64,000 nucleotides of DNA from JBDTSW01 sp963758845 (GCA_963758845.1 CAVWWX010000002.1:930001-994000); one strand, 5' to 3'. Counted from the first letter of the stretch, positions 26,790 to 34,559 are shown. The notes: a model not told the origin generated them from the sequence alone. Program-made: numbers and translations.

Positions 26790-28034
26790 TCAGCGGCGCT
26801 TCGGATGCTCCTCGAACGCGCCCGCGTCGCAGTTGGCCGGACGCAGCTTGCCGCGCTGGTCGGTCTTCGGGCAGGTCTCCGCGAGGCCGATCGCCGGGCT
26901 GCCCGGCAGCAGGGCGGCGGTCGGGGTCGGACCGCCGTTGTCCTGCAGGATCTCGAGCTTCGCGTCATCGGTCATCGTGAAGCCGGCGCTCGGAAAACAC
27001 CCGTCGGCTGGCGCGACCTGGTTCTGGAGCACCGAGGCGGAGCCGACGAAGTCACCGAGGCACTGCGCCCCCGGACTGTTTTCGGCGGGGGCGCCATTCT
27101 CGGCGACGATCGAGTCGAAGGAGTTGATCTCCCCGGCGAACTCGTGCAGGCCACCGCCTTCGCCGCTGTCGTTGATGTCAGCGTCCGCGATGTTCCCCGA
27201 AACCGTCGTGTTGTCGAGGTTCGCTTCGGCACCGCCGAAGGTCGCACTGATGCCACCGCCGTTCAGGGCCGAGCCGTTCTTGGCGATCGTCGAGTTGACC
27301 GACTCCAGCACGGGGGCCGACCCCGACGTCATGGGCGTGCCCGTGAGCTGGACGCCGCCGCCCGTCCCGGAGCTGCTGTTGGTCCACACGGCCGATCTCA
27401 GGAGCCGGGTCGTAGCTTGCTCGGTGGTCTTGGGCACATCACCGGAGGCGAGGCCAGCGCCCGCAGTACCTGCCAGGTTAAGGCTGATTGACGTACGGGT
27501 GATGCTCAGCAGGAGAGCCTCGCTGAAGACCCCACCCCCCTGCTGGGATGCAACGTTGGCGACGACGGCGAGGTTGTCGAGCCGCGCGTTACCCGCGGCC
27601 GAGACGTAGATGCCGCCGCCGTCGTCTGCGGTGCCGTCCGTGACGGTCATACCCTGCAACGTCGAGGGCCGGTCGACCTGGAAGACGCGATCGTGGTCGT
27701 TGCCGTCGACCGTCGTGCGCACCGGGCCCCGGCCGACCACGGTCGTGCGGCCCTCGAGGTCGAGATCGCCGATCAAGTCCTCCTGGACCATCCCGCCGGT
27801 CGGGATCTCGAGCCGGTAGGTACCGCCGCGGAGCTTGATCGTGTCCTTGCCGTTGTTGTCGTTGGCAGCGATGACCGCCTCCCGCAGCGAGCAGTTGTTC
27901 CGCTTGCAGTTCCCGGGCTGCGGGTCGTCCTTGCGGGTCGGTTCGTAGATCGTCCCATTGGCGGAACCGGCGCAGGCGAGCGAGAGAAGCACGACGAGCG
28001 CGATTCCCCCGATGCGATGCGGTTTACCCGGCAC
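26790..28034 (-). CDS. Secreted CSLREA-domain right-handed beta-helix protein
   Basis: A 414-residue exported protein. Residues 1-25 are a signal peptide (IGGIALVVLLSLACAGSANG). Then NCSLREAVIAANDNNGKD is the CSLREA motif, followed by parallel beta-helix rungs with repeated GGGI/GGGV turns, and a C-terminal choice-of-anchor-like end (LLPGSPAIGLAETCPKTDQRG). The start GTG follows AGGGGGT. Function is unknown; such proteins are cell-surface or released adhesion-type helices. It is the only gene between repeat copies B and C. Confidence 0.85.
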   Translation of the reverse strand: MPGKPHRIGGIALVVLLSLACAGSANGTIYEPTRKDDPQPGNCKRNNCSLREAVIAANDNNGKDTIKLRGGTYRLEIPTGGMVQEDLIGDLDLEGRTTVVGRGPVRTTVDGNDHDRVFQVDRPSTLQGMTVTDGTADDGGGIYVSAAGNARLDNLAVVANVASQQGGGVFSEALLLSITRTSISLNLAGTAGAGLASGDVPKTTEQATTRLLRSAVWTNSSSGTGGGVQLTGTPMTSGSAPVLESVNSTIAKNGSALNGGGISATFGGAEANLDNTTVSGNIADADINDSGEGGGLHEFAGEINSFDSIVAENGAPAENSPGAQCLGDFVGSASVLQNQVAPADGCFPSAGFTMTDDAKLEILQDNGGPTPTAALLPGSPAIGLAETCPKTDQRGKLRPANCDAGAFEEHPKRR

Positions 28035-28495
28035 TTGACCCCCTGTCGCTTCCCCCGCTGGGATGGAGACTAGACCACCCGGGCGCCCTGCGCTAGACCT
28101 TGAATTTCCCGTCCTCCTGGAAGAGCTCGCCGTCGACTTCGAGGCGCTGTGCGAGCAGCCCGGAGCTACCGCTTTGGACGAGAAGCGGCGCTGCCGACTT
28201 CGCATGAAAGTGCAAGAAAGCGGCACCGCGGTGTGGGGACCGCGCGGCAAACACGGGCTCCGCCGCCTAAACCCTGACGTCGTGAACCTTGCTCACCGGA
28301 GGGGGCGGCTGCTGCGAGATGTCGATGCCATGGACTTCTCGCATCTGCTCGACGAACCACTGGCTCACGGGCGAGTCGGATGTGGTCCAGCGACGAGCGC
28401 AAGATTCTGGCTCGCCCTGAGTTCGTAGCTCGAATAGGCGCGCACTTTCGGCTGCTTTGGACGAGAGGCGACTATCTCGCTCTCCGTCTGAGGGA
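28035..28495. other. Gene-poor stretch between the CSLREA gene and repeat copy C
   Basis: No confident gene. On the minus strand a 53-codon frame (28093-28254, GTG start) ends with LEVDGELFQEDGKFKV, and another frame ending at 28267 gives SQWFVEQMREVHGIDISQQ; both look like C-terminal ends of decayed genes but I cannot name them. There is no terminator, RNA or promoter that I would defend. Confidence 0.5.
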
Positions 28496-28645
28496 TGGGC
28501 GCGGCTGGTTTCGAACCAGCGACCTCTCGCGTGTGAAGCGGTAGCCCTCCACGGGCGGATAGGCGTGGATTGAGCGGGACGGATGCCCGTGGATGCCGGC
28601 GGATGCCGTTGGATGTGGGCACCAAATGTCGCTGGTGCCCAATCG
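28496..28645 (-). repeat. tRNA-Val 3'-half plus GGAT-tail repeat, copy C
   Basis: The core is identical to tRNA-Val(CAC) for 45 bases. The tail has GGATAGGCGTGGAT, then GGATGCCCGT, GGATGCCGGC, GGATGCCGTT and GGATGT, and ends in the hairpin GGGCACC...GGTGCCC plus CAATCGCTCG. Copies C and A share CTCT(T/C)CGTCTGAG just outside the core. Lies 41 bases from the stop of the methyltransferase gene. Confidence 0.9.
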
Positions 28646-28686
28646 CTCGTACGCCGGAACAACTCCCGAGTCCGGCTGCTTGGCGG

Positions 28687-29310
28687 CTAACGGTTACTTC
28701 GAACGAGCCGGTAGAAGCGTTCGTCGAACTTGAACAACTTCGCGATCGGATCCGGCTCGGTGTCGGCGACCTCGATGTCGGTGATCTCCCAGTCCGAAAA
28801 TGCGCTCTCCACGTCACTCTGGCTCGCTCCCCGCGGCAGTGGTCCTCGGCGCCGCGGCGCGAACACGTCGAGGATCACGGTCGCATCGTCGGCGGCAATC
28901 GCGCTGACCTCTCGGCCCATCGCCGCGCGCTGATCAGCGTCTAGGCCGTGGAAGGTGCCGGTGTCGAGGACCAGGCGGTAATCGCCTCCGACATCGGCGC
29001 CACCGAGGTCCGTCACGTCGCTTTGCACCACCCGCATCTCGACGCCCGCCTCCTGCACCCGCTCGCGCGCACGCTCCAAGGATTTCTCGACTAGATCGAT
29101 CCCCGTCACCTGCCAGCCGCGCTCGGCCAATTTGACGCCCCAAACGGCGCTCCCGCAGCCGAGGTCGAGTGCGGGGCCGTAAGGCGGCTCGCGTCCGCTC
29201 TCCTCACGCTCGAACAGCTCCGTGAGCGTCTCCGCGAATGGCGGATGCTGAGCCAGGTCCTCCCAAGGGTGAAAGCCGAGCCGATAGAACAGCTTGTAGG
29301 GAACGCCCAA
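28687..29310 (-). CDS. Class I SAM-dependent methyltransferase
   Basis: A 207-residue methyltransferase with motif I ALDLGCGSAVWGVKLAERG (residues 48-66), the acidic end of strand 2 in VTGIDLVEKSLERAR, and motif III-like VILDVFAPRRRG. The TTG start at 29310 follows GGAGAGAAC. The target is unknown; the form is that of small-molecule or thiopurine-type enzymes. It is the sole gene between repeat copies C and D, which lie in direct orientation around it. Confidence 0.85.
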   Translation of the reverse strand: MGVPYKLFYRLGFHPWEDLAQHPPFAETLTELFEREESGREPPYGPALDLGCGSAVWGVKLAERGWQVTGIDLVEKSLERARERVQEAGVEMRVVQSDVTDLGGADVGGDYRLVLDTGTFHGLDADQRAAMGREVSAIAADDATVILDVFAPRRRGPLPRGASQSDVESAFSDWEITDIEVADTEPDPIAKLFKFDERFYRLVRSNR

Positions 29311-29381
29311 CTTGTTCTCTCCAAGTTCGCTCGCGCGGGTTCGTCCTGCGAGGTCGCTGGCGCAGTATCCCGCATCAGGGA

Positions 29382-29489
29382 TGGGCGCGGCTGGTTTCGA
29401 ACCAGCGACCTCTCGCGTGTGAAGCGCGGTAGGCCCTCAGGCACGGATAGGCGTCGATCGGGGCCATCGGATGCCTGCGGATGTGCGGG
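29382..29489 (-). repeat. tRNA-Val 3'-half repeat with truncated tail, copy D
   Basis: The core is identical to tRNA-Val for 45 bases, then two extra bases (CG), CCTCAGGCACGGATAGGCG, and two GGATG units. It ends at GGATGTGCGGG without the hairpin and passes into sequence that belongs to the 3' flank of the SnoaL family genes. Confidence 0.85.
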
Positions 29490-29548
29490 AAGCCACCTAT
29501 TCACACGGGCCTCGCCCTGCCTCGCATCGAGGTGGCGGCGTGACCGCC

Positions 29549-29956
29549 CTACTCCGACAGCCCGGCGGCTTCGAGGGCCTCCTTGACGTCGAAATAAGCG
29601 CTGATACGGATGGCCTTCCCGTCTTTGACGTCGACCACGGTGGCATGAGGGGCCTCGGTCTCAGCCCCGCTCTCCCTGCTCCGGGTGCGCATGTGGCCAA
29701 TCCCGATCACCCGGTCGCCGAGGTCCCGAATCTCCGGATATTCGAGGTGCGTTTCCTCCAGAGCCTCGAACAGGTCGCGGAGTCCCTGGCGGATGCCCTC
29801 GTGCCCTCGATACACGGCTGCCTCCGCTCCCAGCCCGCTGAGAATCCCCGAGTGCCACTCGACCTCGGGGTGAGCTCCTGCCACGAAGGCTTCGATGTCC
29901 TGGCGGTTATACGCGTCCACGCCGCGCTCGAAACCCTCAACGTTCTCCTGCGACAT
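29549..29956 (-). CDS. SnoaL-like (NTF2-fold) protein
   Basis: A 135-residue SnoaL protein, MSQENVEGFERGVDAYNR at the start, HPEVEWHSGILSG in the cavity strand and KEALEAAGLSE at the end. GATACT lies 9 bases before the ATG with the shared sequence GCGCGGGCG between. Its 3' flank contains GATAAAC-GGGAGGGACTCGCTC, repeated after other paralogues at 33.3 and 33.8 kb, so gene and flank have been duplicated together. Confidence 0.88.
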   Translation of the reverse strand: MSQENVEGFERGVDAYNRQDIEAFVAGAHPEVEWHSGILSGLGAEAAVYRGHEGIRQGLRDLFEALEETHLEYPEIRDLGDRVIGIGHMRTRSRESGAETEAPHATVVDVKDGKAIRISAYFDVKEALEAAGLSE

Positions 29957-30075
29957 CGCCCGCGCAGTATCGCGCTCAGCCTCCAGGACCGCCACTGCCA
30001 CGGCCGCCACCCATACACAGATAAACGGGAGGGACTCGCTCTGCCGGTGATCGAGGTCGCGGCGTGACCGCGCAG

Positions 30076-30486
30076 CTACTCCCGCAGCACGGCGGCTTCG
30101 AGGGCCTCTGGAACTTCGGCGGGCCCGAAAGCAAGCGCTTCCACGCGGATCAGCTTTCCATCGCGGAACTTCCAGGAGGCCAGAGTTTGAGCCTCGATGC
30201 GATCCTCGCTTCCCGGCATTTGCCGCGAAAGCAGGGACAAGACGATGATCTCGTCGCCGCGGTCGTAGGTCCGCTCAATCTCCAGGCGGGCATCGGTCAG
30301 CATCTCCCATTGCGCCTGAACTACCGCCGCAACTCCATCAAGGCCGTGCCTCGTACCGGGCTCTACCGCCGTCGGGGAGTTGACGTACTCGATCTCAGGA
30401 TCGGCGAAGGCAAGCATGGTTTCGAGGTCGTGGCGGTTCCACGCGTCGTTGAGGCGACGAACGAGTTGAACATTCTCCTCCGACAT
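30076..30486 (-). CDS. SnoaL-like (NTF2-fold) protein
   Basis: A 136-residue paralogue starting MSEENVQLVRRLNDAW, with ADPEIEYVNSPTAVEPG as the pocket segment and EALEAAVLRE as the end. The start was chosen by family alignment; GATACT lies 9 bases upstream. About 50 bases upstream of the ATG are nearly identical to those upstream of the broken paralogue at 34338, showing a recent duplication. Closest in pocket sequence to the copy at 8952 (both have PxxEYVN...AVEPG). Confidence 0.87.
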   Translation of the reverse strand: MSEENVQLVRRLNDAWNRHDLETMLAFADPEIEYVNSPTAVEPGTRHGLDGVAAVVQAQWEMLTDARLEIERTYDRGDEIIVLSLLSRQMPGSEDRIEAQTLASWKFRDGKLIRVEALAFGPAEVPEALEAAVLRE

Positions 30487-30756
30487 TGCCCGCGCAGTAT
30501 CGCGCCATGCCGGCGGCAGCAGCGCCACGGCTTCCAGGGGTTCTCCGATTACGCGCAGGGTGTCCAGCTTCCTCCGCTGCTGGCGCCCACGAAGGGGGTG
30601 GTCAGTACGGCCTGATGCGCGGACGAACCGAGGGCGCGCGGCCGGGTTCGTGCTCACAGCCGCGCCCCCTCCGCGGTCTGAACCCGCAGACTGCGCTAGA
30701 CGGTACCGCCCCTGACCGGCGGGAGCGAGGCGGCCGCCAGGGCGTACTGTGCGGCC

Positions 30757-31596
30757 GTGGGAAAGATCGCGATCGATCCCGATGCGTTCAACGCCTTCGA
30801 GGCAGGAGGCTGGGAAGAGAAGGCGCCCGGCTATGACCGCTTCTTCGGCCGCATCACCGGCCAACTGGCCGAGCCACTCCTTGATGCTGCCTCCGTACGG
30901 CCAGGAATGCGGATGCTGGATCTCGCCACCGGCCCTGGTTACGTGGCGGCTCGAGGGGCCGAGCGAGGAGCGTCGGTGGTTGGGGTCGACGTCGCCAGGG
31001 CGATGATCTCCCTCGCCCGCGGGCTGCATCCGGGACTCGACTTCCGTCAGGCGGATGTACATGAGCTTCCGTTCCCTGACGCCTCCATCGACGCCGTGGT
31101 TGGCAATTTCGTCATCCTGCACCTCGGGCGCCCCGAGCAGGCGATGGCCGGGTTCATGCGGGTGCTCCGTCCGGGCGGCGAGATCGCGCTGACGGCCTGG
31201 GACCTTCCCGAGCGGGCCCGCTTCCTGGGCGTGTTCCTCGATGCGGTCGCGGAGGCCGGGGCGACGCCCCCCGAGGACGTACCGACCGGGCCCGACTTCT
31301 TCCGGTTCTCGACCGACGAGGAGTTCGACGCCCTCTTGCGTGAGCATGGCGTAGAGGACCGCACGGTGAGGACGATCGCCTTCACCCATCGCGTCGCGAC
31401 CGCCGACGAGCTGTGGGACGGCTTGCTCGGCGGGACGGTCCGAACCTCCGCGCTCATCCTGCGGCAGCCCGAGGAAACCCGGCGGCGCATCCGAGACGCG
31501 TTCGATCGACTCGTGGGCGACTACCAGCGCGGAGATGTCCTCGAGCTTCCAGTCTCCGTCAAGCTCGCCGCCGGTCGCAAGCCAGACCGAGACTGA
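30757..31596 (+). CDS. Class I SAM-dependent methyltransferase
   Basis: A 279-residue UbiE/type-11-like methyltransferase. Motif I is MLDLATGPGYVAARGAERG near residue 53, motif II VVGVDVARAM, and LPFPDASIDAVVGNFVILHL carries post-motif I; a beta-strand lid domain follows. The GTG start lies 6 bases after TACTGT, suggesting a leaderless message. Substrate unknown. Second of four methyltransferases between 28 and 42 kb. Confidence 0.9.
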   Translation: MGKIAIDPDAFNAFEAGGWEEKAPGYDRFFGRITGQLAEPLLDAASVRPGMRMLDLATGPGYVAARGAERGASVVGVDVARAMISLARGLHPGLDFRQADVHELPFPDASIDAVVGNFVILHLGRPEQAMAGFMRVLRPGGEIALTAWDLPERARFLGVFLDAVAEAGATPPEDVPTGPDFFRFSTDEEFDALLREHGVEDRTVRTIAFTHRVATADELWDGLLGGTVRTSALILRQPEETRRRIRDAFDRLVGDYQRGDVLELPVSVKLAAGRKPDRD

Positions 31597-31688
31597 AGCC
31601 CTGCAGGCGGCATGCGCGCCTCCTGAGAGTAGGCACGCGTTCGCAGAGGGCGCTCAGGTGCTGCCGCCGCTGATCGTCCGGTCCTAGA

Positions 31689-32176
31689 TCACGCCGCCGG
31701 ACTGACGGGTGGGTCGCCCTCCTGGCGGCCGCTCTTCTTGTCCGCCCGCATAGCCACATAGCCGAAGCCGATCTGACGCCACCTCAACGAGGATTCCGAT
31801 GCCGGTCAGCACGTAGAAGGCCGTGAAGATCTTGATTGCATCGTTAGTCAGCGTCAGGTCCGGGTCGGCGATGCTCGACGTGGTAAGCGTCGCGATGGCG
31901 AAGTAGAACGAGTCCACCAGGCTCCAGCCCTCCGCGACCGCGTAGGCAACGGTCCCGGTTATGACGAGAAGGATTTGCCGCCCCGAGGATCGCGATGAAG
32001 CCTTCGTTCTTGGCGGCGTACTTCATCGCACCGAACATCTGCCTGAACATGCGCACCACGGAGAGCGAAAGCACGTCGCGGAGCGTCTCACGCGTGCAGG
32101 ACGGCGAATCGCGCAGCTCGGCCGCCGCCCATGCAGAGCGGATACCCTCGGAGTGCTCGGCCTTCCACCCTTCCAC
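31689..32176 (-). pseudogene. Two-TM ion-channel family protein, two frameshifts
   Basis: Three frames join to give one protein: FRQMFGAMKYAAKNEGFIAILG, then GRQILLVITGTVAYAVAEGW with DSFYFAIATLTTSSIADPD and FTAFYVLTGIGILVE, then QIGFGYVAMRADKKSG to the stop at 31689. Each shift corresponds to one extra base (near 31985 and 31775). The layout is TM1, pore loop, TM2 of the Ion_trans_2 class, but the usual filter TVGYGD is replaced by TSSIAD. As neighbouring essential genes also carry extra bases, the gene may be intact in the cell. Confidence 0.65.
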
Positions 32177-32294
32177 GGAGAACCCGCTAGTCGTCCCCAG
32201 GCACGAGTCCGAGGAGGGTGTGGGGCTGCCTCCGATCCGGGTCAGGCCGTCTAGCGAACGGCTGTGACCTTCGCCGATCTCCTAGGCTGATCGC

Positions 32295-32678
32295 ATCGGG
32301 TCGCAGGAAGCCAGACTCACCAACAGAGCTGCGGTCGAGCGCGCGGCTCTCGACTACATCGAGGGATGGTTCGATGGGGATTCCGCCCGCATGGAGAGAG
32401 CGCTTCATCCCGAGTTGGCCAAGCGCTCCCTCGAGCAAGATGCTTCGGGAGCTGAATCCATCCGCACGCTCACGGCTCAAGAGATGATCGAGATGACAGC
32501 CAGCGGCGAGGGAACTGCGGAGGATGTCGACGATCGACGGATCGAGGTCGAAGTCCACGACGTGTCGGAAAATATCGCGAGCGCCACTGTTCGCTGCGCC
32601 CTCTACGTCGATCTCCTCCAGCTGGTGAAGACGCACGACGGCTGGAGGATCGTGAACGTAGCGTGGCGCGATCGGTAG
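32295..32678 (+). CDS. NTF2-fold (lumazine-binding-like) protein, possible ATC start
   Basis: About 127 residues of the Lumazine_bd_2/SnoaL-like fold: AALDYIEGWFDGDSARME as helix 1, LHPELAKRS, and the closing strands ATVRCALYVDLLQLVK and GWRIVNVAW. The only standard start in frame is the ATG at 32391, which would cut off helix 1. TAGGCT, a -10 box, lies 6 bases before an ATC at 32295, giving ATC-GGG-TCG-CAG-GAA, so an ATC start or a mutated ATG is likely. The ORF is closed upstream by TAG at 32283. Confidence 0.6.
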   Translation: MGSQEARLTNRAAVERAALDYIEGWFDGDSARMERALHPELAKRSLEQDASGAESIRTLTAQEMIEMTASGEGTAEDVDDRRIEVEVHDVSENIASATVRCALYVDLLQLVKTHDGWRIVNVAWRDR

Positions 32679-32814
32679 CTGCGATTACTTTTCCGTCGAG
32701 CTGAAGCAAGCGACCGCGCCGACAACAGTGGCGTTGGCGGGACAACTCTCACCCTTCCGCAAATAACCGGAGGGACTGGCCCTCCGGTGCCAAGGTCACG
32801 GCGTGACTGCTCAG

Positions 32815-33216
32815 CTACTCCGACAGCCCGGCGGCTTCGAGGGCTTCGGCCCGGTCGGAGTACATGTCCATCCGCGCCTGCTTGCCGTCGCGAAACGTCC
32901 AGACCTGCGCGAAGGACATTTCGACGGGCATCCCGGCCGCCTTCGAGCGCCCGTGCTGGCGCACTAGAACGACGACCTTGTCTCCCGCGTCATGAAGGGC
33001 ATCGACCTCGAGCTCCCAGTCGTCCCAGGCGCTTGTCCACTCGCCGAGGAAGCGCTGCGCCCCCTCGGCGCCCCCGTAGGTCTGCTGCTCGGGCCAGCCG
33101 TGGAAGTTCGACATGTCCCACACGAAGTCGTCCGTGGCGAGGTCCGCCACGAACTCGCCGGTAGCCGCAAATCGCTCGTAGCCCTGTCGGACGATCTCCA
33201 CGTTCTCCTGCGACAT
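32815..33216 (-). CDS. SnoaL-like (NTF2-fold) protein
   Basis: A 133-residue paralogue: MSQENVEIVRQGYERFAATG, then ATDDFVWDMSNFHGWPEQQ, closing strands FAQVWTFRDGKQARMDMY and the family ending EALEAAGLSE. Start by family alignment; a GATACT-type box (AGATACT) lies 9 bases upstream. The minus-strand 3' flank shares CCTTCCGCA-AATAACCGGAGGGAC with the other SnoaL units. Confidence 0.88.
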   Translation of the reverse strand: MSQENVEIVRQGYERFAATGEFVADLATDDFVWDMSNFHGWPEQQTYGGAEGAQRFLGEWTSAWDDWELEVDALHDAGDKVVVLVRQHGRSKAAGMPVEMSFAQVWTFRDGKQARMDMYSDRAEALEAAGLSE

Positions 33217-33430
33217 CGCCCGCGCAGTATCTCGCCAAAGCCCCTCGGGCCCCACTGCCAGGGCCGCCACCCTTCCACGGATAAACCGGAGGGCCTAGCG
33301 CTCCCGGCGATCCGGGTCCCGGTGGCGGGCTAGCAGGGGACGCTCAGGTGCTACCGGCGATCCTGGCTGATCGAGGCGTACATTGTCGAGGACCGCCCAA
33401 CAGCGGCCTAGCCCTCAAGGAGGATCGAAC

Positions 33431-33703
33431 ATGCCACCAGGACGAGACAGACGCCAGCGAAGGCGACGCGCCGCCGTAGTCGGAGGGGCCGCTGTTGCCG
33501 CCAAGAAGCACCATGACGCGAAGCAAGCCCAGCAGGAGGAGGCGGTAGCTGCACAGCAGCCCGCGCCGGTCGAGCCCTCTGCGGCGGGCGGGCTGACCCC
33601 CGAGGCGATGGAGAAGCTCAAGCAACTCGCCGAGCTACATGAGCAGAACGTGCTCTCAGACGAGGAGTTCGAGCGCGAGAAGGCGAAGCTGCTTCAAGGC
33701 TGA
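33431..33703 (+). CDS. Small SHOCT-domain protein
   Basis: A 90-residue protein: basic N terminus (PPGRDRRQRRRR), a weakly hydrophobic alanine-rich helix (AAVVGGAAVAAKK), a Pro/Gln linker and a C-terminal SHOCT motif, MEKLKQLAELHEQNVLSDEEFEREKAKLL. SHOCT domains are short oligomerising modules attached to many envelope proteins. An excellent ribosome site, AAGGAGG, precedes the ATG by 6 bases. The gene lies alone between SnoaL units. Confidence 0.85.
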   Translation: MPPGRDRRQRRRRAAVVGGAAVAAKKHHDAKQAQQEEAVAAQQPAPVEPSAAGGLTPEAMEKLKQLAELHEQNVLSDEEFEREKAKLLQG

Positions 33704-33838
33704 GCGGTACTGGCTCACCTCGTAGCCGCTTCCCATACAAAGCCGGGAGCTTGGCGAGAGCCCTGGCCCCCACCCTTCCGCAGATAAACCGGAGGGACTC
33801 GCTCTGCCGGTGATCGAGGTCGCGGGGTGACCGCGCAG

Positions 33839-33874
33839 CTACTCCGACAGCCCGGCGGCTTCGAGGGCTTTCTT
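33839..33874 (-). pseudogene. 3' end of a SnoaL gene (KKALEAAGLSE)
   Basis: Twelve codons on the minus strand read KKALEAAGLSE and stop, the exact ending of the SnoaL family, and begin directly after the TAG stop of the SHOCT membrane gene. The matching 5' end of the same family is on the other side of that gene at 34338. The 3' flank (ACTCGCTCTGCCGGTGATCG) is also the family flank. Confidence 0.8.
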
Positions 33875-34264
33875 CTAGGAAAGCGCCTTGGCCTTGATCG
33901 AGTCGAACTCCGCCTGGGTGATCGACCCGGAGTCGAGCAGCTCCTTCGCCTTCGCGATCTCGGTCGCCGAGCCGCCAGCGGTGTCACGAACGTACTGGTC
34001 CATCGCCGCCTGCTGGGTTTTGGCCTGCTCGAGTCCACGGTCGCGCATCCCGTCGTGCTGGGCGATCAGATAGACGAGCACGCCGAGGAACGGGATGACG
34101 ATGATGAACACCACCCACGCGGCCTTGTGCCAGCCGCCGATGTCATGGCGGCGGAAGATGTCGATGAAGCAGGTGATCGCGATCCAGATCCAGGCGAACC
34201 AGGCGAAGAAGACGACGATCGACCAGAAGACTTCCCCGAACTGATAGTCGGCCGCTATGAACAT
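33875..34264 (-). CDS. Membrane protein with PLDc_N-like and SHOCT domains
   Basis: A 129-residue protein with two membrane helices (FWSIVVFFAWFAWIWIAITC and AAWVVFIIVIPFLGVLVYLI), of the phospholipase-D-N-terminal-like type, and a C-terminal SHOCT motif (KAKELLDSGSITQAEFDSIK). It starts at ATG 34264 after GGGAGG. It lies between the two ends of a SnoaL gene, immediately abutting the 3' fragment, so it appears to have replaced the middle of that gene and could be expressed from the SnoaL promoter. Confidence 0.88.
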   Translation of the reverse strand: MFIAADYQFGEVFWSIVVFFAWFAWIWIAITCFIDIFRRHDIGGWHKAAWVVFIIVIPFLGVLVYLIAQHDGMRDRGLEQAKTQQAAMDQYVRDTAGGSATEIAKAKELLDSGSITQAEFDSIKAKALS

Positions 34265-34314
34265 GTGTTGCCTCCCACGTTGTCGTCGCTTGCGATCCTA
34301 TACCCGCCGCCTCG

Positions 34315-34338
34315 CACCTCCACGTTCTCCTGCGACAT
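34315..34338 (-). pseudogene. 5' end of a SnoaL gene (MSQENVEV) with its promoter
   Basis: The ATG at 34338 opens MSQENVEV, then the sequence leaves the family (RGGGYRIASDDN). Upstream are GCGATACTGCGTGGACG and about 50 bases nearly identical to the region before the intact gene at 30486. The rest of the gene has been replaced by the SHOCT membrane gene. Confidence 0.8.
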
Positions 34339-34388
34339 CGTCCACGCAGTATCGCGCCATGCCTGCGGCAGTAGCGCCACGGCTTCCA

Positions 34389-34427
34389 GGGATGTGGGCA
34401 CCAGAACGGCGCCTGTGCCCGATCGCT
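34389..34427 (-). repeat. Tail-only copy of the tRNA-Val repeat (copy H)
   Basis: Only the distal part is present: GGATGT, the hairpin GGGCACCAGAACGGCGCCTGT-GCCC with one disturbed pair, and GATCGCT. No tRNA core precedes it; instead it abuts the upstream flank of the broken SnoaL gene. Confidence 0.7.
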
Positions 34428-34530
34428 AAAGCCGGTAGGCGCTACTTTCGCAGCCCGCGACTTCGATGGCCTCCGTTACTGCGGGGAACTCCCGGGCGCG
34501 ACGAACCTTCTCGGCGCGAAGGGTGAAAAC
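34426..34530 (-). pseudogene. Decayed SnoaL C-terminal fragment
   Basis: A minus-strand frame of 34 codons reads VFTLRAEKVRRAREFPAV then TEAIEVAGCES, matching the last strand and helix of SnoaL proteins (FTLRDGK...REF...EALEAAG). No start or N-terminal part is found. It overlaps the end of the tail-only repeat H. Confidence 0.55.
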
Positions 34531-34559
34531 GGCGTTAGCCCGGCATCGGCGGCGACCCC

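Noticed and set aside
28093..28254. 53-codon minus-strand ORF ending LEVDGELFQEDGKFKV
   Set aside because: It may be the tail of a lost gene, but there is no ribosome site, no family I recognise, and it lies in a gene-poor segment.
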